From Solimonas sp964507195 (GTDB lineage Bacteria > Pseudomonadota > Gammaproteobacteria > Nevskiales > Nevskiaceae), in contig CAZDPA010000001.1 in assembly GCA_964507195.1 (NCBI GenBank), forward strand, positions 59,649 through 123,648: a stretch of 64,000 nt of DNA, given 5' to 3'. The notes under the pieces were generated by a model that searched no databases, was not told the origin of the DNA, and saw nothing but the letters and a program-made list of their open reading frames with translations. Shown here piece by piece: positions 1 through 8,697 of this stretch. The position numbers were made by a program, and so were the translations under genes. Within the stretch, counting starts at the first letter, position 1. Every line of letters starts with the position of its first letter.

Positions 1-459
1 TAAACCTGACGCTATGAAATGCGATAAAAGCTGAGTGTCCCTGAAGCGGACAGTCCTGAAGGTCTCCGTTTGGCACCTTTGCGACAGTCACACGTCAGCC
101 CTTTGCGGCTACCACGGGTAAATCAATCATGGCTCCAGAGCAGCCATTCAGGTCTGCACATATTGCGCGCCCCTCAACACCGCTGGACATTGCTTAGTCT
201 CAGGGGCACTAGCCGCCGTTTATCGACGTAAAGTCCAAGATCGCAGCCGCGCAGGCTTTCGGACCGGCTGGTTCTTCGCTTGGAAGAGGGCAGCGCGAGG
301 TAGCGATAGATGCTGATCTTTCGGCGCCGCGGCCTTCGGACGAGCGTTGATCGGCTCTCGGGAGTGCTCGATCACGACAAGGTCGTCAACGCGCCAGCCT
401 ACCTCTACAGGTATTCGTACCTCGCTCATTCACTTCACACCAATGCAGCTTCAACTAGG
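1..459. other. Leading stretch without a convincing gene
   Basis: I see no convincing coding region, RNA gene or repeat here. Short open frames exist on both strands but lack recognisable domains and overlap one another. The stretch may be the edge of a gene or island that lies outside the window. Confidence 0.4.
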
Positions 460-720
460 ATGGCACCTATGAAAATCAGGATCGTACTCTTGGTACTTAT
501 TGCTTCAAGTGAGTATGCACACAGACCTGTCGACGGTAGCAATTACTTTGTCGCACCAAGTCACTCTTCTGTGGAGACGGTCACGAGTGGGCACAAGAAC
601 TGGGGGCAATCCGGTATGAGAGAGCGACAGGGAGATCGTGTTTTCGTTGAGATGGCAGAAGATCAGAAGCCGCCTCTTGGAATCTATGAAGTGAGGCTGG
701 CACGAACTTCAAAAGACTAG
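460..720 (+). CDS. Short putative exported protein
   Basis: An open frame of 86 codons. From the ATG at 460 (or 469) it begins with a short basic segment followed by a hydrophobic run of about twelve residues (I-V-L-L-V-L-I-A), which would suit a weak signal peptide. The rest is polar, with no cysteine pairs or motif I recognise. The frame is open further upstream to 310, but that part looks like non-coding read-through, so I chose the internal start. There is no operon partner on the same strand. It could be spurious. Confidence 0.3.
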   Translation: MAPMKIRIVLLVLIASSEYAHRPVDGSNYFVAPSHSSVETVTSGHKNWGQSGMRERQGDRVFVEMAEDQKPPLGIYEVRLARTSKD

Positions 721-944
721 GCTCCGTGCGGTTAGAGACCAGTGTGGGCGCGGCGGTGGGTCCCCATCTTGGAATCTAAAGCTGCAGCAGGAGCGATGCG
801 CTAGGCCAGGGCGCGCGGGATGAGAGCGGACACGCGGATCTCGAGCTTCCGGACTGCATTGAGAGCGATAACGGACGCGTGGATTTCCGCGTCAAACGAC
901 GGGTGTTTGTATCTACTGTCTTCTGAAAGCAGAGCCCCGGGGAA

Positions 945-1448
945 TCAATCTTGTTTGCCACTCTTAAAAAGAAGTCCAAGCAATCCCTTAATTGGCGTGC
1001 TGAAGGTGTCATAGGTTGTTTCTTCCTGTAGCTCGAAAGTTCCATCCGGCATCAATTTGATGGTCTTCTTTATTGTCTTGGGCTTCTCTGGGCCCAGCAT
1101 GTAGATGGCATACAGGGCGACCAGTGCAATGGTGCCGACTTCTAGAAGCGGCATATCCCGGTCCGCACCCGATATTGCTCCTTCAACAATATGCCGGGAC
1201 TCCTCTTGGTTCGACGAGTGCATGATCCACATAAGGGCAATGTCCCGAACTAGGTCTGGCTTTGATTCAAGTTCGCGCAAAGCTTGAACAATCACCTCTT
1301 GATTCTTCGATGCGCCCTCTAGTGCGCTTCTCATTTCTGCAGGAGACATGTCCCCGGATGCCTCAAATACTGAAGACTTTAGAATCTGAAGAATGGTTTC
1401 AGGAGTCGCTTTGATAGCATTCAGTCTGCTCACTACGTTCATATCCAT
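945..1448 (-). CDS. Small one-TM protein coupled to the CHAT gene
   Basis: 167 residues. The N-terminal ~95 residues are predicted helical and amphipathic. One strong transmembrane segment lies at about 101-118 (L-E-V-G-T-I-A-L-V-A-L-Y-A-I-Y). It is followed by a basic stretch (K-P-K-T-I-K-K) and a second short hydrophobic patch near 152-161. No known family is recognised. Its start lies inside the 3' end of the CHAT gene (10-base overlap), which indicates translational coupling and suggests the two proteins act together. The small size, single TM and protease partner would suit a membrane effector or substrate of the CHAT protease; that is inference. It is the last gene of the minus-strand protease locus. 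Confidence 0.75.
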   Translation of the reverse strand: MDMNVVSRLNAIKATPETILQILKSSVFEASGDMSPAEMRSALEGASKNQEVIVQALRELESKPDLVRDIALMWIMHSSNQEESRHIVEGAISGADRDMPLLEVGTIALVALYAIYMLGPEKPKTIKKTIKLMPDGTFELQEETTYDTFSTPIKGLLGLLFKSGKQD

Positions 1449-4400
1449 GCTCCTTCAATTACGAATGCGTGGGCCTGCCAAGCTGGAACCCCACGACCGA
1501 TGGCCGCTTCTACGGCATAAGCTAGCGCCTTCACGAGGGGGGCCCCATTGACGAAAATGGATATCGCATCATCGAGGATTGGCAACGCCAACTCAGCGTC
1601 GATCTTCCATCGTGGCGCGACCACAGCGTTCGTCCCTACGCTTGCCAGCATTGATGCAAAACTTGTGCGCTCGTCCAGACCGGAAATCGACACAGCGCCG
1701 CCTGAGCACGCGCCCAGGAAGATTGTCCTCGGTGCGATCTTTTGGTGCTCCAGCTCGTCCCATCCGAAACAATGCGCTCTGTTGGCGTCGAGCGTAGCGC
1801 CAAAGCTATAGCCTGGCGGCGCCATCCCCATATGGTCAATGATAAGGACTATTCCACGTTCGTCCTTCGAAATCTGCCCGTGGCATAGAACCTTCAGCAG
1901 ATCAGTCCCCTCGAGCAGCCTGCGAAATGCTTCAGAGTCCGCAACTCCCGGTGGCGCGAGATCGAGCGCTAGGCCATTCGCATTCGCAACTTCCTTTACT
2001 CTGTCTGCTGACGCCTGAAGGGCAGCGCGCACGGCGCTCGTTTCGTTCGATCGCGGCGAATGCAGGAGCCCCAGTCTAGGTCGAGGTGGTGCCGAGCCAT
2101 TTGCGGCGACGGCAATCTTTATCGCATGCCAGTCTGCCGCGTAGGACGTGGTCCACTTTGGAGCAAGTGCAATATGGTAGGGGAGGCCAGACATATTCAC
2201 GTGGTCGATGAACACAACGTGCCCGCCAGCGGGCAAAACCTTCTCCAAAAGACTTTTCAATGAGTCTTCGATGAGCTTCCAATGAGGTATCTCATGGGGT
2301 TGCCCCAGCCGGCCTTGGTGCCAGTTGTCGAGTCGAGCAACAATTTTGTCAGCTGCCTTGACCCAGTCGGTTTCGGCGTTGTTCTCAATAAACTCTGTTC
2401 GCACGTTCCCCGGAGAGACAAGGGTTGAGATCCCGAATACCTTTCCAGGAACATCGCACCATTCAATGACGACGAAAGGTTCGTGAACATTCCGAATCAT
2501 TTCGGCTGTTACGACACCGTCAAACGCATCAATGGCACTGTGGCTCTGCGTACGCATTGCTTTTCGATGGGCGTTACGCCGAAGCTCGGCGAGCAGCTGG
2601 ATCTCACTTGCCGACCGACCTTGGGCAAGTGCAACGAGCGTCAATCGCCCAAGGGGATCATCCAGTGGAGAAAGCAACGCCATTGTGGCAATGCTCAGTG
2701 ATACGCCGCCCGCCGACTCAGCGATCGCTTGAGGGATCGCTAGCACCATGTCACTAAAGCAATCTGGATTGTCTTGAACACCCGTTATCGCAACCTCGAT
2801 CACCGTTCGAGGCTCGAGAGTCAGATCAGCCTCGAGACAGATAAGCGCGTCGCGTCTCCAAAGCGCTTCTGCTTCTGAGCATTCAAACTCCTGAGCAAGC
2901 ATGGCTGCAGAAAAGCAGGCGTTATGTGCTTCCCTGACATTCCTGCATTCCATCTGCTGATCCACTCTGTTGGAGAGGCGTGTCAGAACGGAGGCGACTA
3001 TCTGGAGGTGCTCCTCCGACCTCCGGACTTCAGTTGACGGTTGTCGAATGATTGCTGAGTAGGGCACTAAGGCCGCGTCAGGGATCTCTTCTAGATCCGG
3101 ACACTCCTTGCGCAGTGCCGCCACGCGCTCCTGTTGTCCAAGCTGCGATCTTATTGCAATCTCACAGACGAGTAGACCAATGCGTGTGTCCCGCAGCTCA
3201 AACCCCCCGGCCATTCGCCGCGCATCGGCGAGAGCTTCGACAGCCTCAGCGGATCGGCCCATCTGAATGAGGGTAGTCCCGAGTGACTGCAGCGGCATGT
3301 ATGATCGCCCATCGGTCAACTCGACTGCACGAGAGATACAGGGCATCGCTTCTGAAAAGCGACCCAACTCTCTCAGAAGAATTCCGCGATTGAGCCATGC
3401 AGTTGCCCTGTTGCCGTCAGTCGCATCGGGATCTCTTAGAGTGACGCTCAATGTAGTTTCCGCAACATCAAGAGCGGTTATCCGCTTTCCCAAAAGGCGA
3501 AGCGCATTGCTGCGTTCAGTCCAAAGGCAGCGTTGACTCGAAAGGCTGAGCGCATTCTCCCAGGGGGCTTGTTCTTCTCCTATCTTTGCAAGGGCGAGAA
3601 CCGGCTGCCCCAGAAGTTTCATCCGCTCGCCAAACCAGGCCAGTAGGGATGCCCTCTCCTCGATGTCACCTTCCGTTGAAGGCTCAAGAAACTCGAAGAG
3701 CGTCGTAACCGCATGAGCATCCTCGAACCAAGGTAGTCTCCATGCTGCAAGCAAGGTAGATATTGAGAGCTGACTGTTGCGACCCCGTATAGAGAGGATT
3801 AGCTCGGCGAACTGCTTCGGAGTATGTTCTTCCGAACTCTTCGCTTCCACGGACTCCGCATTGCTCGGCGATGTTTTGATGTACAGGCCGCCTTTGAGCA
3901 CATCGTTCAGAATGTCGCCATGGCCGAGGTCCTCTGTCGCAGCGTCAAGCCGTTCGAACAGCGCTCGTCGGTCCTGAGAGTCCGGCGAAGATAGAATTCC
4001 GTTGACCACTGACGACACTGCGTTCCATGCGCCCTCATAGGTGATAGTTCGAGAAATCCTCTGCGCAGATAGTTGGAAACGGTCACCGTCCTCTTCCGAT
4101 TCCGCAGATCGTGCTTGCAATCTCATAAGCAGATAGGCGTAGGCCCAATCTACAGATCGTGGAGACTCGCGGCCGAGCATGGAATGAAGAGACGTATCGA
4201 CTGCAAGAAAATGAAAGCGTATCCGGGGGTCGATATCCTTTTCTGTAATCAAATTCCAAGTGACGTTAAGCATCTCCGTCACTCGATCGGCGACGAAGAT
4301 GACAGCTCCACAGCTGTCAACCAAGCGGGCCAAGACTTCTTCTAAAGTCTTTGTCGTTGTTAATGCCGCAATTCCAATAGACCAGCTTTGAATCGTGTGG

Positions 4401-4969
4401 ACGATGAGCTCGTAAATTACTTCCAACGTACGCGCACGGTCGTCAACAAGACCATCCGTACTACCGGAGTGCACGCCAAATTTCGGCACGATTCCGTGCG
4501 CGCCAACTAGCATAGCGCTCAAAATCTCGCCTTGAAGGCCTTGCCAGCAACGAACGGCTTCCTGTGGGTTTACGGGATTGAGGTGAGGGAGGGGATATTG
4601 TCGAGCGGTCGATTTCACCTTTTCGGCGAATACGGATTTGAACTCCTCTAGGTTAGCGACCCGCTGTAGAGTGGGGCTTTCACCAAGCGATTTGGTGAGT
4701 GGCGACAGAACGTCACGCGCGTTGTCTTCTGGATTGAATCCCTGGTCCAGGAGGACAAGCTTGTTCTCAACTAGAAAGTATCCGACTAGGCTCTGGGAAA
4801 TCGATTCTATTCCGCCGCAATGTGGGCAATCGGCAAGGCCAACCCGCTCCGTGTACAGATCGAAGACATCCGTTGTTCGCAGAGCCATCAATAAACGCCA
4901 TCTTTGGTCTGCTGGAGCCTCCTTTCCGCAGTCACTCGATCTACAGACAATCATGATCGCCCCCGTCAC
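1439..4969 (-). CDS. CHAT-domain protein with TPR-like middle region
   Basis: 1176 residues with a C-terminal CHAT (caspase HetF associated with TPRs) domain, a clan CD cysteine-peptidase fold. The catalytic pair is visible as His1030 in L-C-H-G and Cys1088 in L-G-A-C-S-G-G, each after a hydrophobic strand, so it should be active. Residues of roughly 480-600 contain TPR-like helical pairs. The N-terminus has Cys9, Cys14 and a C-P-H-C at 48-51, which together could form a zinc ribbon. There is no signal peptide, so it should be cytoplasmic. An alternative start is Met6. Known CHAT proteases act in conflict systems (for example Craspase Csx29 and caspase-like activators), but the target here is unknown. 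It overlaps the next gene downstream, the small TM protein, and lies in line with secreted peptidases upstream. The long middle region is unassigned. Confidence 0.88.
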   Translation of the reverse strand: MTGAIMIVCRSSDCGKEAPADQRWRLLMALRTTDVFDLYTERVGLADCPHCGGIESISQSLVGYFLVENKLVLLDQGFNPEDNARDVLSPLTKSLGESPTLQRVANLEEFKSVFAEKVKSTARQYPLPHLNPVNPQEAVRCWQGLQGEILSAMLVGAHGIVPKFGVHSGSTDGLVDDRARTLEVIYELIVHTIQSWSIGIAALTTTKTLEEVLARLVDSCGAVIFVADRVTEMLNVTWNLITEKDIDPRIRFHFLAVDTSLHSMLGRESPRSVDWAYAYLLMRLQARSAESEEDGDRFQLSAQRISRTITYEGAWNAVSSVVNGILSSPDSQDRRALFERLDAATEDLGHGDILNDVLKGGLYIKTSPSNAESVEAKSSEEHTPKQFAELILSIRGRNSQLSISTLLAAWRLPWFEDAHAVTTLFEFLEPSTEGDIEERASLLAWFGERMKLLGQPVLALAKIGEEQAPWENALSLSSQRCLWTERSNALRLLGKRITALDVAETTLSVTLRDPDATDGNRATAWLNRGILLRELGRFSEAMPCISRAVELTDGRSYMPLQSLGTTLIQMGRSAEAVEALADARRMAGGFELRDTRIGLLVCEIAIRSQLGQQERVAALRKECPDLEEIPDAALVPYSAIIRQPSTEVRRSEEHLQIVASVLTRLSNRVDQQMECRNVREAHNACFSAAMLAQEFECSEAEALWRRDALICLEADLTLEPRTVIEVAITGVQDNPDCFSDMVLAIPQAIAESAGGVSLSIATMALLSPLDDPLGRLTLVALAQGRSASEIQLLAELRRNAHRKAMRTQSHSAIDAFDGVVTAEMIRNVHEPFVVIEWCDVPGKVFGISTLVSPGNVRTEFIENNAETDWVKAADKIVARLDNWHQGRLGQPHEIPHWKLIEDSLKSLLEKVLPAGGHVVFIDHVNMSGLPYHIALAPKWTTSYAADWHAIKIAVAANGSAPPRPRLGLLHSPRSNETSAVRAALQASADRVKEVANANGLALDLAPPGVADSEAFRRLLEGTDLLKVLCHGQISKDERGIVLIIDHMGMAPPGYSFGATLDANRAHCFGWDELEHQKIAPRTIFLGACSGGAVSISGLDERTSFASMLASVGTNAVVAPRWKIDAELALPILDDAISIFVNGAPLVKALAYAVEAAIGRGVPAWQAHAFVIEGAWI

Positions 4970-5166
4970 CCAAACAAGCGCCTCTACTGCATCTACGACT
5001 CTGTGAAGGCGCTTCCCTTCACATTACAAGCATGCCCGATGCGGGTGACCTTAGAGGAGTCCGTGCTAAGGGCGATCTGACTCAATGCGACGGAGTCGAG
5101 GTCGAGGCTCTGAGGTCGCGCGTGCCTGAGCGCGGATCGACGCCCGCCAGTCGAACTTCATTTCAC

Positions 5167-5820
5167 TCATGGCTTCCTAATCGACACGACCTGGTGAGCC
5201 CGCGAACGTCTAAGCGAAAGCACATCTAGTTGAAGCTTCTCCGTTTCCAATCGAAGCCTCTCGATCTCTAGATGATGTGTACTAACACCCCTCTCTAGGA
5301 CCTCAATTTCCAGCTCCAGCTTTCGGTTTTGGAGCAGGCGAATGGCGGCCTCGTCGGCATCGTCCTTATGCCAACTCACCATTCCCCAGAAACACATGAT
5401 CATTCCAAATCCAAGTAGCGGAATGATGGACCACCAATACAGCTCGAGCGCCTTACTCCAGGGCGAAAGGTCCCTCAATTGATCCTTCAGCTTCTTTGTG
5501 GCTTCCTCAGCGTCCTTGAGTTCTTTTTCCGCAAATCGAAGGGCATTCTTTCGCTCTGGAATTGGGTATGGAACAAAGCTCGGTTGGCGTGGTGAGGTAA
5601 CGCCATCTTTCAGATCTTCAACCCAGAAGCTCAGCGACTGCGTATTCTCCCACGAGCGAAAGTGCGCCGCGGCGAGTTCGCTCTGTTGCCAACTTTGAAA
5701 ACTCAGATAGGCGGCGAAAACCAGTATCAAGCCGCCTAGCAAGATCAGGCGCAAGCCCGAGATCGCAAAGAAGCGATTCAAGCTGGAAGTAGGCAGAATA
5801 GGGAATCCGCTGAAGTTCAT
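5167..5820 (-). CDS. Two-TM coiled-coil membrane protein
   Basis: 217 residues. Transmembrane segments lie at about 22-40 (L-R-L-I-L-L-G-G-L-I-L-V-F) and 129-149 (W-W-S-I-I-P-L-L-G-F-G). A charged coiled-coil stretch at about 92-117 lies between them, and a longer heptad-like region rich in Leu, Glu and Arg at about 155-205 follows the second TM. With two TMs, the central loop would face the periplasm and the C-terminal coil the cytoplasm, or the reverse. No family is recognised. It lies 98 bases after the S8 subtilase and 197 bases before the CHAT gene, on the same strand, so it could bridge the secreted peptidases and the cytoplasmic CHAT protein. That role is inference from position and topology. 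Confidence 0.7.
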   Translation of the reverse strand: MNFSGFPILPTSSLNRFFAISGLRLILLGGLILVFAAYLSFQSWQQSELAAAHFRSWENTQSLSFWVEDLKDGVTSPRQPSFVPYPIPERKNALRFAEKELKDAEEATKKLKDQLRDLSPWSKALELYWWSIIPLLGFGMIMCFWGMVSWHKDDADEAAIRLLQNRKLELEIEVLERGVSTHHLEIERLRLETEKLQLDVLSLRRSRAHQVVSIRKP

Positions 5821-5918
5821 TTGCGGCCATCCAAGTTCTCACGAAAAACCGTAATCGCGCCCGATCTCTGAAGCGACGCTGCGCCCGATTCCGGCAGCCG
5901 CTACGGCGGGTTCAACGC

Positions 5919-7898
5919 TCAGTGCGCGAGGGCGGTAGAAGTCGAATCTCTCCACATCGCGGGAATGATTTCGGCTACCTCAGCCGGATCAATTAGAGTC
6001 GTAGGTTCCTCGCGAGGAACGAAAGTGAACTCAGACAAGCTGCCGCCTGGAACTTCGCGCACTCTTTCGCCGGCTTTCGCGACCAACGCGGTTGCGGGAC
6101 GGGTTCCACTAGAGGTCACGCCTCCTGTAATTCTGATTGAGTAGATTGTTGAGGCAGGGAGCACGCTCCCTGCCGCGGTAGTGAAAGTGCCACTTTGTAC
6201 TCGCCCGTCGATGGTAGTCCCACTCTTTAATCGAACGACATCGTCGTAAACGGAGATCGCGGTCTCAATGTCGAGCACTCGGCCATCCGCTACAAATCCT
6301 ACAAGCGTTGGATTGCGGCGGGCAGTTGCGATTATCCGGTTATAGAGCTTCAGGGGATCTGCGTTCTGGTTCAGGGTCTTAATGATTGTCGTTGCAAGCG
6401 TCACTAGCGGGGCCGAGATGGAAGTGCCTTGTTCATAGACGACCTGTTGCCCCCCACGAAAAACGGGGACATGACAGCCGGGCGCGGCGATAGTGACTGA
6501 GGTTCCTCGGCCAGAGAACGAAGCCAGCTTGTTGCCGGGGACCAATGCCGCAACTGATATGAGCACGGCCCCGTTTGTATTCGAGAAGTTGGCCGGGAAT
6601 ACATTCTCAGCTTCCACGTCACGCTTCGAATTCCCGGCTGCTGCAACGATTAGTTCCCGGCCATTCGAGACAACATTTGCGACAGTTTCGTCTTTGCTGC
6701 CGCTTTCCCAGCTCCAGTTAACGATGATTGGCGTTCTATCCGCCAAGCTCCTCGTATAGATAAGAGATTCGGCTAACCCTGCGGCAGGGATGTCAAAATG
6801 GGCCCCCTGTGTAGCTGTGCTGAAGGTTCTCGATACGATCGAGAGCTGCTTCAATTCCACGAAGCGTTTAAGCAACATTCGATCCGAAAACAAACTGGTG
6901 CCCCCGGCGACGCTCGACACGGCTAGGCCGTGATAGCCCATATCGTAGTCCGAGAAAGCATTGGGAAAGCCCCCCTTTGCCGGGAGATTTGTTCCGACGG
7001 TGTCATTCGGGTATCCGTTGCCGTCTAAATCTGCAACGGGAGGTGATGGGCGCTCGCCCCGTTTAGTCGCCAGATTGAGGAGGCTCGAGTCATTCTCGGA
7101 GATTCCGGTATCGACGATCACCGCGATAGCAGGATCTCGTGATATCGGCCGTTCGGGATGAGTACTCACCTCATTCAGGTAGCGCCGAAGAGTCTCAGAT
7201 ATGCGTGCCGAATCGATCGGCCACTTGGAGTCGGCCCCCGAGCAAAGTGCAACTTCTGCAGGGCTCAATACTGGCTTTAGCGCGGGTACAAGCTTGACCT
7301 GCGACCCTAGCTCTGCCCCGACTACGCCGGGCGAATCGGATAGCGCGGCAAGAAAGTCAGTTGAGCTGGCAAGCACGCCCGGCATCAATGGAAAGCTAAC
7401 TGCTTTGCCGATAAACGGGAATGTGAGCTTCTGACCAGGGATCAACTTGTTGAGATCCACACCCGGGTTCAATTCTTTCAGCCGCGCCTGAGTCTGAGGT
7501 CCATCTGATCCTATGAAACGAGCTGCCAACCCAAGCGTCGAATTGCCGGCGGGTACCGTAACAATCGTTTCTGCAGATCGATACGCGCAGGGGTATACCT
7601 TCAAGGTTCTTCTTTCCGTGGATTCGAGAACTGTAGCGTCATTGAGATCTCGCGCTTGCAATCTCAATGCTTCATCCGCATACCCGCATTGGCGTTTGAG
7701 AAATTGATCCAGAGTCTCGTTCTCAAATGCGTCGATGAGTGTTGGCTGCGCGATCTCAGCGATGCGCGAATTGACGGTTTGGACATCATCCAATCGCCAA
7801 GGTGAAACACTCACAGTTACCCAGTCATCGGAATATGCGCTCTGGCACGCGCAGATTCCCAAGATCAGTACGAACCCATGTCGCTTGTGGCCGTTCAA
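5919..7898 (-). CDS. Secreted S8 (subtilisin-like) serine peptidase, cassette 1
   Basis: 659 residues. An N-terminal hydrophobic segment (F-V-L-I-L-G-I-C-A-C, residues 9-18) looks like a signal peptide. Residues 60-165 hold two LysM-like segments, the second with the typical E-L-N-P followed by L-I-P-G-Q-K-L. The peptidase domain carries the full subtilase set: Asp263 in V-D-T-G, His323 in Y-H-G-L-A-V, Asn423 in A-A-G-N and Ser493 in G-T-S-I-S-A-P. A ~100-residue C-terminal part is unassigned. The protein should be exported and may bind peptidoglycan or stay at the envelope. It overlaps the upstream S1 peptidase gene by 4 bases, so the two are co-translated. A similar S8 gene with the same neighbours lies at 37415-39694. 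Confidence 0.9.
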   Translation of the reverse strand: MNGHKRHGFVLILGICACQSAYSDDWVTVSVSPWRLDDVQTVNSRIAEIAQPTLIDAFENETLDQFLKRQCGYADEALRLQARDLNDATVLESTERRTLKVYPCAYRSAETIVTVPAGNSTLGLAARFIGSDGPQTQARLKELNPGVDLNKLIPGQKLTFPFIGKAVSFPLMPGVLASSTDFLAALSDSPGVVGAELGSQVKLVPALKPVLSPAEVALCSGADSKWPIDSARISETLRRYLNEVSTHPERPISRDPAIAVIVDTGISENDSSLLNLATKRGERPSPPVADLDGNGYPNDTVGTNLPAKGGFPNAFSDYDMGYHGLAVSSVAGGTSLFSDRMLLKRFVELKQLSIVSRTFSTATQGAHFDIPAAGLAESLIYTRSLADRTPIIVNWSWESGSKDETVANVVSNGRELIVAAAGNSKRDVEAENVFPANFSNTNGAVLISVAALVPGNKLASFSGRGTSVTIAAPGCHVPVFRGGQQVVYEQGTSISAPLVTLATTIIKTLNQNADPLKLYNRIIATARRNPTLVGFVADGRVLDIETAISVYDDVVRLKSGTTIDGRVQSGTFTTAAGSVLPASTIYSIRITGGVTSSGTRPATALVAKAGERVREVPGGSLSEFTFVPREEPTTLIDPAEVAEIIPAMWRDSTSTALAH

Positions 7899-8692
7899 TG
7901 TCTACAGCCTGTTGCTTTGCCTGACAAGCCGCACAGGTCAATCTTGTTTTGCTCAGACCAGACTTTCAGGAACGTATTGGCCGATGAGCTCGAAAGATTT
8001 GCCAATCGCGAAGTATCTGATGCCTTCCCGGCACTCGTTAGTTCGACCTGAGAGTTAGCCGCGATCAAATACCGAGGGCTGTTGGCTGTGTCACCCGTCG
8101 CGAACGCTGCAGAACCACTATCGCCCCGGCAAAGAGCGGCGCCTCTATTTACTCGCACATATGTAGCTGCGCTCTCTGGAGGGCTGACTACATAGGCCTC
8201 TCCTTCTCTGAACTTGCCGTCCCGACCCGAGAAGTTGGATTTCGTGCATCCAAAGCCCGTTAGAAGCACTTCGGCATCCTTACCCATGCCCTTTCCCTGG
8301 GTGTCGATTACTTCATAAGGGGCAACGATCTCCTTGCTCAGTAAACATAGTGCTAGGTCGGGCGCGTCGTTGAAAAAATCTGACGCCGGAGTGCAAGTGG
8401 CCTGAACGTCGTTTGGTAAATTGACCGCCACTCCGGCCGGGACACAATGAGCTGCGGTTAGCAGTGCCTTGCTTGCGACTAACGTGGCCCCACAGTATTT
8501 ATTTCCAATCACTGAAAACATCGACGCTGGATAGTCGCTCGTGCGCGCTATCCGTGCATTGATCAGTGCTGTCCCAGTGCCGTCTTGCTTGAGGTCGGAT
8601 ACTGGAATGAACGAAATGCAATCCGCAGATTTGGCAGAAGGCATTGATACAAACAATGCTGAGGCCACGGCCACTATCAGCAATCGATTCAC
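7895..8692 (-). CDS. Secreted trypsin-like S1 serine peptidase, cassette 1
   Basis: 265 residues with a clear signal peptide (L-L-I-V-A-V-A-S-A-L-F-V, probable cleavage after A-K-S-A near 20-23). The chymotrypsin-fold triad is intact: His82 in T-A-A-H-C, Asp112 in D-L-A-L and Ser192 in C-R-G-D-S-G-S. Several cysteines could form disulfides in the periplasm or outside the cell. The length is that of a minimal S1 domain with little else. It follows the envelope protein gene by 5 bases and overlaps the subtilase gene by 4, so all three form one transcription unit. It may activate the subtilase by cleavage or share its substrate; the sequence does not say which. Confidence 0.9.
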   Translation of the reverse strand: MNRLLIVAVASALFVSMPSAKSADCISFIPVSDLKQDGTGTALINARIARTSDYPASMFSVIGNKYCGATLVASKALLTAAHCVPAGVAVNLPNDVQATCTPASDFFNDAPDLALCLLSKEIVAPYEVIDTQGKGMGKDAEVLLTGFGCTKSNFSGRDGKFREGEAYVVSPPESAATYVRVNRGAALCRGDSGSAAFATGDTANSPRYLIAANSQVELTSAGKASDTSRLANLSSSSANTFLKVWSEQNKIDLCGLSGKATGCRH

Positions 8693-8697
8693 GATCG

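Noticed and set aside
945..1448. Small protein as a bacterial gasdermin
   Set aside because: Too short and no recognisable gasdermin fold or N-terminal cysteine; only the neighbour arrangement is similar.
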